From a virus: a DNA stretch of 35,186 bases. The first letter of the stretch is position 1. Each line of letters starts with the position of its first letter. Location of the stretch: positions 1 through 35,186 of IMG/VR virus record IMGVR_UViG_3300048837_001131; one strand, given 5' to 3'. The notes under the pieces are model-generated. The model saw only the letters and a list, made by a program, of their open reading frames with translations. It was not told the origin of the DNA and did no database searches. Of this stretch, positions 5,660-13,151 are shown one piece after another. The position numbers were made by a program, and so were the translations under genes.

Positions 5660-7206
5660 AATATCAGATTGCCGACCTTTTCTGTGGGGCGGGTGGAACA
5701 TCCGCCGGAGCCGTCGAGGCCGTCGCCGCTCTTGGCCGCCGCCCGCTGGTGACAGCGATCAATCATTGGCCTGTGGCGATCGCGACCCACACGGTGAACC
5801 ATCCTGAATCCCGCCACCTTTGCACCGGAGTTGATTCGGTGAATCCGCGGGAGCTTTTCAGCGAAGGGGAGCTTGATCTTCTTTGGGCATCCCCTGAATG
5901 CACGCATCACAGCATCGCCCGCGGTGGAAAGCCGATCAATGATCAGAGCCGGGCGACGGCGTGGTGTGTGGTACGATGGGCGGAAGCGCTCCGGCCGCCC
6001 GTGATCCTGATTGAGAACGTCCCGGAGTTTCAGACATGGGGGCCGATCGGTTCGAATGGGAAGCCGCTCGCCTCGAAAAAAGGCGAGACGTTTCAAGCCT
6101 GGCTGAACGCGCTTCGCTCGCTGGGATACAAGGTCGATCACCGGATGCTTTGTGCGGCCGACTACGGCGACCCGACGACGCGGACCCGTTTGTTCGTTCA
6201 AGCCGTGCGCGGCCGGCGGAAGATCGTTTGGCCGCATGCCACGCACTCGAAGGACGTCGATCTAATGTCCCCGAGACGATGGACACCGGCCCGCGAAATC
6301 ATCGATTGGAGCTTGCCGGCCGGATCGATCTTCGAACGGAAAAAACCGCTCTCGCCGAAAACCATGGCGAGGATCGACGCCGGCTTGAAGAAATTCGGCT
6401 TGAAAGGATTCATCGTGGCTTGGGATCACACGTCCGGCGGCTCGGGGAGCGGAATCGCTTCCGTCGAGTCGCCGCTCTCGACAGTGGTCACCAAGGCCCG
6501 CCATGGCATCGCGGAGCCGTTTCTAATCGGGCTTCGCGGAACCGGAGCCGATCAAATCAATTCTACGGCGAAGAGCCTCGACAATCCGACTCCGACGGTT
6601 ACCGCCTCCGGCAAGCACCTTGGGCTTGTATCGCCGTTCCTGATCAAGACCGCCAACGGATCGGGAGAATCGAACGCCTCCCGCGTCAAGTCACTTGACG
6701 AACCGATGCCGACGGTGTGCGGCAACCGTGGCGACGTCGCTCTAATCGAACCCTGTTTGCTCGGGCAACAATCATGTTCCGCGCTCCGCCCGATCAGCGA
6801 ACCGGCTCCGACTGTTTCAACGGCCGGAGCGATCGCCCTTGTCGAACCATTCCTGGTGAGCTTCTACGGCAACGGACAAGCCCATGACATCGGCGAGCCC
6901 GCTCCAACGGTGACTTGCAAGGATCGCTTCGGCCTGGTGCGGCCTGTGGTCGAAATCGACGGCAATCGATACCTTTTGGACATCCGATTCAGGATGCTTC
7001 AACCGCATGAACTGGCACTTGCGCAAGGGTTTCCCGCTGAATACCGGTTCACTGGCAGCAAGACCGATCAAGTGAAACAGATTGGAAACGCGGTGCCACG
7101 GCGGCTTGCAAGGGCCATCGTCGCCGCGGTTGTTTCCCAAAATGAAGACGTCGGCTTTCTGGTGGATGCAGAGGACGCCCGCAACACGGAAAGGGGGGCG
7201 GCATGA
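5656..7206 (+). CDS. DNA cytosine-C5 methyltransferase of phage type
   Basis: The product has 516 residues with a TTG start overlapping the previous stop (TTGA). Motifs: I, DLFCGAGG (7-14), binds S-adenosylmethionine; IV, ASPECTHHS with nucleophile Cys82 in a Ser-Pro-Glu-Cys context instead of the usual Pro-Cys; VI, ENVPEF (120-125); VIII-like, RTRLF; X, IGNAVP (476-481). The enzyme methylates carbon 5 of cytosine in a specific target, most likely to protect phage DNA from host restriction. No cognate restriction enzyme is adjacent. Residues 252-430, where target recognition should reside, consist of five degenerate repeats. The purine-rich motif GGAAGGGGGG gives a good ribosome-binding site for the TTG. 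Confidence 0.9.
   Translation: MKYQIADLFCGAGGTSAGAVEAVAALGRRPLVTAINHWPVAIATHTVNHPESRHLCTGVDSVNPRELFSEGELDLLWASPECTHHSIARGGKPINDQSRATAWCVVRWAEALRPPVILIENVPEFQTWGPIGSNGKPLASKKGETFQAWLNALRSLGYKVDHRMLCAADYGDPTTRTRLFVQAVRGRRKIVWPHATHSKDVDLMSPRRWTPAREIIDWSLPAGSIFERKKPLSPKTMARIDAGLKKFGLKGFIVAWDHTSGGSGSGIASVESPLSTVVTKARHGIAEPFLIGLRGTGADQINSTAKSLDNPTPTVTASGKHLGLVSPFLIKTANGSGESNASRVKSLDEPMPTVCGNRGDVALIEPCLLGQQSCSALRPISEPAPTVSTAGAIALVEPFLVSFYGNGQAHDIGEPAPTVTCKDRFGLVRPVVEIDGNRYLLDIRFRMLQPHELALAQGFPAEYRFTGSKTDQVKQIGNAVPRRLARAIVAAVVSQNEDVGFLVDAEDARNTERGAA
6409..6945 (+). repeat. Five degenerate protein repeats inside the methyltransferase
   Basis: Residues 252-430 of the methyltransferase contain five units of 32-39 residues. 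Each begins with a hydrophobic F(L/I)(V/I) strand, has the core SLDxPxPTVT or a close variant (ESPLSTVV, SLDNPTPTVT, SLDEPMPTVC, SEPAPTVS, GEPAPTVT), and ends in LVEP, LVSP or LIEP. They occupy the place of the target-recognition region between the two halves of the catalytic domain. At DNA level they are diverged, so the copies are old or under strong selection for diversity. Confidence 0.8.
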
Positions 7207-7865
7207 AGGTTTCCTTTTTCCCTTACCCTCTCCAAATCGGAGCGCTCGAATCGTTTTGCCATCCGGACCCATGCCACGTTTACGCGAAGCCTGCCTATCA
7301 CGACGGGCAGGCGTTGGCCGGGAACGGATTCATCCTGATCCGGGTTTCCCGCGGCCTGTGGATGCCCTCAGACTTCGAAGCTCCGCCCGCCGGCTTCATG
7401 ACGCGGTTTCAGGCCGCGCCTTGGAAAGCCCTCGACCCTGAATCCCCGGAATGGCGCTCGCTCGACGAAATCAAGGGCGATCTGTTCCGCTTTGGACAGA
7501 AAGGCGCATGGCTAAATGAGAAGTGCGCCCCGTCGCCCGTGTGGCGCGTTGGCGGCTCATTTCTGGCCCGCCAGACCCACTTGCAAATGATAGCCCGGCT
7601 TCCGCGATGCGAAATCTTGCTGGGGCAAGGCCCGCTTCATTTCAGGTTCAGCGGCGGCATTGGGATTCTCGCCAATGACCCGAAGTTGAAACTTTCATCC
7701 TTTTCGGTTTTCGCGCCGCAGTACTGCCCGCTGAACGGGCATGAAATCAAGCGGTCGAAAACACCTCCGCCGAATTTCGGCAAACCGCCACCGCCAGAGC
7801 CAACGCTCGACGATTGGCCGCCTGTGGATGCTTCCGACGATTCCAACATTCAAACTCAAGACTAA
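7203..7865 (+). CDS. Early protein of unknown function with a proline-rich tail
   Basis: The product has 220 residues. The body (1-180) looks alpha/beta, with GFILIRVSRGLWMPSDFE and FSVFAPQYCPLNG; the last 40 residues are proline- and acid-rich (PPPNFGKPPPPEPTLDDWPP), typical of a flexible tail. The ATG overlaps the methyltransferase stop (ATGA), and the purine-rich junction motif precedes it at 7188-7206. A distant likeness to single-domain DNA sliding-clamp-like phage proteins was considered but no defining motif is visible, so no function is claimed. Confidence 0.65.
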   Translation: MKVSFFPYPLQIGALESFCHPDPCHVYAKPAYHDGQALAGNGFILIRVSRGLWMPSDFEAPPAGFMTRFQAAPWKALDPESPEWRSLDEIKGDLFRFGQKGAWLNEKCAPSPVWRVGGSFLARQTHLQMIARLPRCEILLGQGPLHFRFSGGIGILANDPKLKLSSFSVFAPQYCPLNGHEIKRSKTPPPNFGKPPPPEPTLDDWPPVDASDDSNIQTQD

Positions 7866-7875
7866 CCCACCATTT

Positions 7876-8697
7876 ATGATCTGGCTCAACATCGCTGTTT
7901 CCGTCGCCCGCTCGCCCCAATACATCGGCAGCGAACCCACCCAAAGGAGCACTTGGTTTTCCCTGATGGCCTATTGTGCCGAACAGGAAAACGGGGGCGT
8001 CATCCGAGATTGCCACGAATGGAAGGACCGCCGATGGCAGCAAACGGCCGCTGTGACATTGGAGGAAGTGAACGATCACTGTGACCTTTTCTGGTTCGAT
8101 GGCGCGGACCTTCACGTTGCGTTCTATCCGGTGAATCGCGAGGCACAGGTTGCCGCCGGAAGGGCTGGCGGATCAAAGGGCGGGAGGCCCCCGAAAAACC
8201 CTCAAGAAAAACCCTCCCCGGAACCCTCCGAAAAACCCTCCCCTAAACCCGAAGAGAAGAGAAGAGAAGATATGGAAGGTAAGAGAGAGAGTGAAGATCC
8301 TGACACTCTCGCTCGCGACGGATTGGATCCGCTGGTTTCCAAAATCAAATCACTCCGCCCCGCATGGAAATCGCCTGCCGTTCTCACAGCCAAGGAACGG
8401 CCGATCTTCGAAGCGAACAGGGAAGTCTTTGCATGCTTCGATGACGATGATTGGGCCATTCAGCGCGAATACCTGGCCGCCCGCTTGCCCGACGGGAACC
8501 CCGGCTGGCAACCCCGTAGCCTGATCCAATACCTCGACAACCCGAGCGACGTCATGGGCCATGCCCGAAGCTGGAAGGCCAAGCAAAGGCCAGCCCCGAG
8601 CCCACCTAAACCTTTGCCGGAAGCAAGCGAGGAAGACAAAGCCGCTGTCGCGGACTTCCTCAAGAGCGGCGGACTTCTCAAGAGCAAGATCGCATGA
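7876..8697 (+). CDS. Probable phage replication-initiator-like protein
   Basis: The product has 273 residues from ATG 7876. Residues 1-90 (LMAYCAEQENGGVI, TLEEVNDHCDLFW) resemble the N-terminal domain of phage replication-organiser proteins. A charged linker at 96-135 is made of EKPSPEP-type repeats (EKPSPEPSEKPSPKPEEK), and a conserved-looking C-terminal helical domain follows. This arrangement recalls lambda O-type proteins: a DNA-binding head, a repetitive linker in which the origin often lies, and a partner-binding tail. The repeat-rich DNA at 8190-8300 could therefore hold the origin. The assignment rests on architecture and position only. Confidence 0.5.
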   Translation: MIWLNIAVSVARSPQYIGSEPTQRSTWFSLMAYCAEQENGGVIRDCHEWKDRRWQQTAAVTLEEVNDHCDLFWFDGADLHVAFYPVNREAQVAAGRAGGSKGGRPPKNPQEKPSPEPSEKPSPKPEEKRREDMEGKRESEDPDTLARDGLDPLVSKIKSLRPAWKSPAVLTAKERPIFEANREVFACFDDDDWAIQREYLAARLPDGNPGWQPRSLIQYLDNPSDVMGHARSWKAKQRPAPSPPKPLPEASEEDKAAVADFLKSGGLLKSKIA

Positions 8698-8834
8698 ATA
8701 ACCGTTTGAAAGCATTGACTTTCCAGCCCCATGAAGCCCCTGGGTCCTCCCCGGAGGGTGTCTCCCGCAGTCGTCTGTCTCGCGGCATTTCCGTAGCTCC
8801 AGCCCTCGCCGGTACGCCACACCTATTCCCATGA
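8694..8834 (+). CDS. Very small ORF bridging the replication and packaging genes
   Basis: The frame gives 46 residues (MNNRLKALTFQPHEAPGSSP and onward). Its ATG overlaps the stop of the upstream gene (ATGA at 8694-8697) and its TGA overlaps the ATG of the small terminase gene (ATGA at 8831-8834). The double 4-base coupling is the main evidence that it is translated, possibly mainly to hand ribosomes on to the terminase gene. No family or domain was recognised. Confidence 0.45.
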   Translation: MNNRLKALTFQPHEAPGSSPEGVSRSRLSRGISVAPALAGTPHLFP

Positions 8835-9322
8835 GTGCGAAGGCCAAACCATCGACCAAGGCGAAGCCGAAACCGACTCCGGGAGAGCGGAATAAATCCG
8901 GCCCGAAACCAGCGTTAGAACCTCTCGGATACACGGTGGCGAGGTTTTCCCAACTTGTGGGATTTGATCGCCACGCGCTGGCGGCCCGGGTCCAAGAAAT
9001 GGATTTGAAACCGGTTGGCAAAAGCGATGCCCAAGGCGCGGACCTGTATTCGATTAGGGATCTGGTTCGTGCCGTTCTTGGCGGGGACATCGAAGCCGAG
9101 AAACTCCGGAAAACACGCGAGGAAGCGGACAGGCTTGCACTCATGAACGCCCGGTCCCGGGGCGAGCTGGTCGAGATTGCGGCCGTGAAAAAGCTCGGGG
9201 AAAAGGTGATGATCGCAATCCGAAACCGCATTCTAAACATGCCGCTTACCGATGACGAAAAGGACCGCTGCCTTTTGGATTTGATGGAATTGGAGAAGAT
9301 TGACTGGAGTCGCGAGGCGTGA
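8831..9322 (+). CDS. Terminase small subunit (Nu1-like)
   Basis: The product has 163 residues. After a Lys/Pro-rich N-terminus, residues 35-55 (GYTVARFSQLVGFDRHALAA) form a helix-turn-helix-like segment, followed by YSIRDLVRAVLGG and a long helix with EAEKLRKTREEADRLALMNA, then a C-terminal domain. This is the plan of Nu1-type small terminase subunits, which bind the packaging site on phage DNA and recruit the large subunit. It lies directly upstream of the large subunit gene with a 4-base overlap (GTGA). Confidence 0.75.
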   Translation: MSAKAKPSTKAKPKPTPGERNKSGPKPALEPLGYTVARFSQLVGFDRHALAARVQEMDLKPVGKSDAQGADLYSIRDLVRAVLGGDIEAEKLRKTREEADRLALMNARSRGELVEIAAVKKLGEKVMIAIRNRILNMPLTDDEKDRCLLDLMELEKIDWSREA

Positions 9323-11184
9323 ACATCGCTTGCCAAGACGTAGCCGGGCATTGGCTGTCGATCTTCACGCCGCCCCCTCGGATGACGGTCACCGAATGGG
9401 CGGTGGGTTTCCGTTGGTTGTCGCCGGAGAGCTGTTCCAACCCCGGGCAATACACACTCGAATTCACACCCTACGCGGCGGAGTGGATGGATTCGGTGAA
9501 TGATCCGGAGGCAACCGGAACGATCCTGATGGTTGCCAGCCAGCTCGGGAAAACCGAGGCCCTCAACAACATCGTCGGATACTTCATCGACATCGAACCC
9601 GCCGCGATCCTGATGGTTCAGCCGACCGAGGCTCTAGCGGAAGCGTGGTCGAAAGAGCGGCTTGATCCCATGATTCGGGACACCCCCGTCTTGCGTGAAA
9701 AAGTCGCCGAGTCGAAAACCCGAGATAGCGGAAACACCATTCTTTACAAAAGCTACCCTGGCGGAAATATCGCCATGGCCGGCGCGAACGCGCCCTCGGG
9801 CTTGGCCGGACGCCCGCGGCGCGTGGTCTTGCTCGACGAAGAAGATCGGTTTCCAGCGTCCGCCGGCAAGGAAGGCGACCCCGCTTCCCTCGCCATCCGC
9901 CGGACGGAAACCTATTGGAATGCCGTCGTTTTCGAGACATCGACTCCGACGATCAAGGGGCTATCGCGAATCGAGGCCCGGTTCGAGCAAAGCGATCAGC
10001 GCCGATGGATGTGCCCATGCCCTAACTGTGGACATCATCAATCCCTCAAATGGTCACAAGTCCGGTGGGTTGCCGACGACGGTTCCGATGCCTGGTATGT
10101 CTGCGAAAATGCCGCCTGCCCATCCCCATCATTGGATGATGAACAGCGCCGGAAGATGGTCCGCGCTGGAAAATGGATCGCGGATTTCCCAACCCGAACG
10201 CTCCGCGGCTATCACCTCAACGGCATCGCCTCGCTTTTCCGACACAAGAAGGGATATAAAAACCGGCTCCATCAGATGGTTGCCGAGCATTTGTCCGCGA
10301 AGAAAAAGGGAGCGGAATCACTGCGGACTTGGGTGAATACCTTCCTCGCGGAAACGTGGGAAGAGGAAGGCGAAAGCCTCGCGTGGGAACCGCTGATGCA
10401 GCGTCGGGAAAATTGGGGCGAGTTCCCGGCCGGTGGGTTCATCGTCACGGCCGGCGCGGACATCCACCCCGACCGTGTGGAACTTGAACTCGTCGCATGG
10501 GGCGCGGACGAAGAAAGCTGGTCGCTCGATTACGTCGTGATCATGGGGGATTTCAATCGCCCCGAGATTCAGGCCGAAGTGGACAAGCAACTTCAACGCA
10601 CCTGGCAGCATCCTTGCGGCGTGCAAATGCGGGTCACCGCGGCGTTCCTCGACTCCGGAAACAAGCCGAAGAGCATCTACGAATTCACGAAGAAGCGGGA
10701 GCGGCTGAAAATCTTCTCTGCAAAAGGCCGCGGCGGGGCCGGGATTCCCATCATCAGCCGCCCGACCAGACAGGGGAAAGTGAGGGCGGCGCTCTTCACC
10801 GTCGGAACGGACACCTCGAAAGACATCATCTATTCGCGTCTCCAGAACGCGGACCTCGGGCCGGGCTACATGCATTTCCCGAGTGACCGGGACGAAACTT
10901 GGTTCCGCCAGTTGACGGCGGAAACAAAGGTGACCCGGTACAAGGACGGAGTTCCGTATTCCAAATTCGAGAACCCGAGCAAGGCCCGGAACGAAGCGCT
11001 CGACTGTCGGGTTTACGCGCTCGGAGCGCTCCAACTTCTGAACATCAACTGGAAGAAACTTGCCGGACACTTCAAGGTAATTGCTCCCGAGGCCGCATCC
11101 GGCGAGGAACCGCCAGCCGCGGAATCGAAAGAAAAGAAGAAACGGCCGCCCCGCCGCGGTGGCGGCTGGGTGAATAGCTGGTGA
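9319..11184 (+). CDS. Terminase large subunit, GpA type
   Basis: The product has 621 residues with a GTG start overlapping the previous stop. The ATPase has a Walker A-like ASQLGKTE (73-80), Walker B VVLLDEEDRFP (169-179) matching the DExDRFP signature of lambda GpA relatives, and a coupling motif ETSTPT (206-211). Cysteines at 232, 234 and 237 with later CENAAC suggest a zinc-binding insert. The nuclease domain has AGADIHPDRVE (378-388). It pumps DNA into the prohead and cuts the concatemer. The C-terminal tail is Lys/Arg/Pro-rich, as expected for portal contact. Members of this type usually cut at cos or cos-like sites, but none could be located. Confidence 0.92.
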   Translation: MNIACQDVAGHWLSIFTPPPRMTVTEWAVGFRWLSPESCSNPGQYTLEFTPYAAEWMDSVNDPEATGTILMVASQLGKTEALNNIVGYFIDIEPAAILMVQPTEALAEAWSKERLDPMIRDTPVLREKVAESKTRDSGNTILYKSYPGGNIAMAGANAPSGLAGRPRRVVLLDEEDRFPASAGKEGDPASLAIRRTETYWNAVVFETSTPTIKGLSRIEARFEQSDQRRWMCPCPNCGHHQSLKWSQVRWVADDGSDAWYVCENAACPSPSLDDEQRRKMVRAGKWIADFPTRTLRGYHLNGIASLFRHKKGYKNRLHQMVAEHLSAKKKGAESLRTWVNTFLAETWEEEGESLAWEPLMQRRENWGEFPAGGFIVTAGADIHPDRVELELVAWGADEESWSLDYVVIMGDFNRPEIQAEVDKQLQRTWQHPCGVQMRVTAAFLDSGNKPKSIYEFTKKRERLKIFSAKGRGGAGIPIISRPTRQGKVRAALFTVGTDTSKDIIYSRLQNADLGPGYMHFPSDRDETWFRQLTAETKVTRYKDGVPYSKFENPSKARNEALDCRVYALGALQLLNINWKKLAGHFKVIAPEAASGEEPPAAESKEKKKRPPRRGGGWVNSW

Positions 11185-11209
11185 CTTTGACAAACGGCAC
11201 CGGTCACCT

Positions 11210-11455
11210 ATGCACTACAAAAACGGCAGGCCGGCGAACCCCGGCGACAAGATTGTTCATCTCCCCACCGGTCAATCGGGCATTCTGCACAGTCCGAACG
11301 CGCAGTCGAATACCTGCAACGCGAGGCTTGCCGAAATCAAGCAAACCGATCCGTGGATCACCGTCGGCGAGTGTCTCCACATCGACGACATCGCCGCCGC
11401 TTCCATCCCCGATGCATCGGCCGTTCAGACGGTTGACAGCCCGCCGGCGGAGTGA
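11210..11455 (+). CDS. Small protein between terminase and gpW-like gene
   Basis: The product has 81 residues. The N-terminal half is beta-rich (MHYKNGRPANPGDKIVHLPT), suggesting a small SH3-like barrel. It lies 25 bases after the terminase, and the motif CTTTGACA occurs in the gap (11185-11192). The stop overlaps the GTG of the following gene. Genes of this size between terminase and connector are common in lambda-like phages, but the function is unknown. The overlapping frame starting at 11181 is considered a shadow. Confidence 0.6.
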   Translation: MHYKNGRPANPGDKIVHLPTGQSGILHSPNAQSNTCNARLAEIKQTDPWITVGECLHIDDIAAASIPDASAVQTVDSPPAE

Positions 11456-11697
11456 CCAACGAAGAACGCCTGGTATCCGTGCAAGCTCTCATCGCCGCGC
11501 TTGACGCGTCGATTCTCAAACTGGCCAGCAAAACGAACCAGAGCGTTTCTTTCGGGGATCAAACCTACTCCCTCGCCGACATCGGCAAGCTCGACGCCCT
11601 CCGCGACAAATACCGAAACGAGGAAAAGTCCCTCGAAAGCCGACTCTCCGGAGGCACCAAACGCCGCACCATCAAGATCGGATTCCCATCATGCTGA
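11452..11697 (+). CDS. gpW-like head-tail connector protein
   Basis: The product has 81 residues with a GTG start. It begins with a helix carrying LVSVQALIAALDASILKLAS, a short beta hairpin (QSVSFGDQTYSLADI) and a second helix (LDALRDKYRNEEKSLES), the alpha-beta-alpha plan of lambda gpW. Its place between the terminase and portal genes is the canonical gpW position. gpW plugs into the filled head and provides the platform for tail attachment. The C-terminus is short and basic. It overlaps the portal gene by 7 bases. Confidence 0.7.
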   Translation: MTNEERLVSVQALIAALDASILKLASKTNQSVSFGDQTYSLADIGKLDALRDKYRNEEKSLESRLSGGTKRRTIKIGFPSC

Positions 11698-13148
11698 ACC
11701 GTTTCCGGAACTTCTTTCGCCGTACGGTCGCCAGCAAGGGCGAGCGCAGTTTCACCGCTGCCAATAACAGCCGCCTGACGCTGGATTGGATCACTTCCCC
11801 TCTCTCTGCGGACGCCGCCATGCGTGGAAGTCTCGGAGCCATCCGCAGTCGAACCCGCGACTTGGAACGGAATAACGAATGGTGGCGGGGTTTCCTGCGG
11901 ACCTTGGAAAACAACGTCATTGGTGAAATGGGCATCGCCCTGCAACTGCGGGTGAAAGATCCCGGTACCGGCAAGCTCGACGAAGTGGCAAACGACAAGA
12001 TTGAAACCGCGTGGTGGCAATGGGGGCGCAAGGGTAAATGCACCCTATGCAAGCGCCACACATGGCGGGACTTTCAACGGATCGTCATTCGGGCCATCGC
12101 CCGCGATGGCGAAATCGTCATTCGCAAAGTCCGCACTCCGCAGGGGCTTCGACTCCAAATCATCGAAGCCGACATCCTCGATACCGATGCCAACTTCATT
12201 GCATCCAATGGCAACGAAGTCCGCTTCGGAGTGGAGACCAACGCCGACGGCGCGGTCGTCGCCTACCACTTGCTTGGTCGCCATCCCGGCGATTCCGATT
12301 TCAACTCCCGGCAGAATTCCAAGGTGGTCGTCACCGCTGCCGACATCATACATATGTTCCTGACCGAGCGCCCCGGCCAAAGCCGAGGACTACCCTGGCT
12401 GGTTGCCTCCATGCAAGGGCTGAAAATGCTCGACGGCTATGCGGAAGCCGAGCTGGTCGCCGCCCGCACCGGGGCCGCCAAGATGGGTTTCTTTACCAAG
12501 AAAACGCCCGAGGGATGGGACGGCGAGGTTGACGGAGACGGAAACCTGTCCATGGACGCCAGCCCTGGCACCATCGAAGAGCTTCCGCAAGGCGTCGAAT
12601 TCAAGGAATGGTCAACCGATCACCCGAATTCCGGTTATGGTGACTTCGTGAAATCTCGCCTCCGCGGTGTGGCGACATCCCTCGGGATTTCCTACAACAG
12701 CCTCGCCAGCGATCTTGAAGGGGTGAACTATTCCAGCATCCGGGCCGGTTTGTTGGAAGAACGCGATGTATGGAAAGCCCTCCAACGATTTTTGATTGAG
12801 CACCTTTGCGAGAACGTGTTCGAGGAATGGCTTCAACTCGAACTGCTATCCGGCCGCCTCGGACTCCCGTTTGAAAAAATGTGGAAGTTCAACGTCCCGG
12901 AATTCCAAGGCCGGCGGTGGGCATGGGTTGACCCGAAGAAAGACATGGAAGCCAACATTCTCGGGATTCGTTCCGGTCAAACCTCACTCCGCAAGGTGAT
13001 CGCGGAAGCCGGCGGCGACATCTACGACGTTCTCACCTCGCAGAAAGCCGACGCTGAACTTGCCGACTCGCTCGGTGTCAGCCTTCCCGAGCTCACGGAC
13101 GCACCCAAGCCCGCCCCCGTCGTGGCGGAGATTGACACCTCAGCTTGA
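11691..13148 (+). CDS. Portal protein, lambda gpB-like
   Basis: The product has 485 residues, typical of the lambda portal family. Signatures include RSRTRDLERNNEWWRGFLRT near residue 50, WRDFQRIVIRAIARDGE, HMFLTERPGQSRGLPWLVAS, ELVAARTGAAKMGFF and YNSLASDLEGVNYSSIRAGL. The portal forms the dodecameric ring at one head vertex through which DNA enters and leaves. It follows the gpW-like gene and precedes the protease-capsid fusion by three bases, so assembly genes are in the usual lambda order. Confidence 0.9.
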   Translation: MLNRFRNFFRRTVASKGERSFTAANNSRLTLDWITSPLSADAAMRGSLGAIRSRTRDLERNNEWWRGFLRTLENNVIGEMGIALQLRVKDPGTGKLDEVANDKIETAWWQWGRKGKCTLCKRHTWRDFQRIVIRAIARDGEIVIRKVRTPQGLRLQIIEADILDTDANFIASNGNEVRFGVETNADGAVVAYHLLGRHPGDSDFNSRQNSKVVVTAADIIHMFLTERPGQSRGLPWLVASMQGLKMLDGYAEAELVAARTGAAKMGFFTKKTPEGWDGEVDGDGNLSMDASPGTIEELPQGVEFKEWSTDHPNSGYGDFVKSRLRGVATSLGISYNSLASDLEGVNYSSIRAGLLEERDVWKALQRFLIEHLCENVFEEWLQLELLSGRLGLPFEKMWKFNVPEFQGRRWAWVDPKKDMEANILGIRSGQTSLRKVIAEAGGDIYDVLTSQKADAELADSLGVSLPELTDAPKPAPVVAEIDTSA

Positions 13149-13151
13149 TCC

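Noticed and set aside
8190-8300. CRISPR-like repeats
   Set aside because: The short CCCTC repeats are irregular, lie in frame within a coding linker (EKPSP), and have no spacers of constant length.
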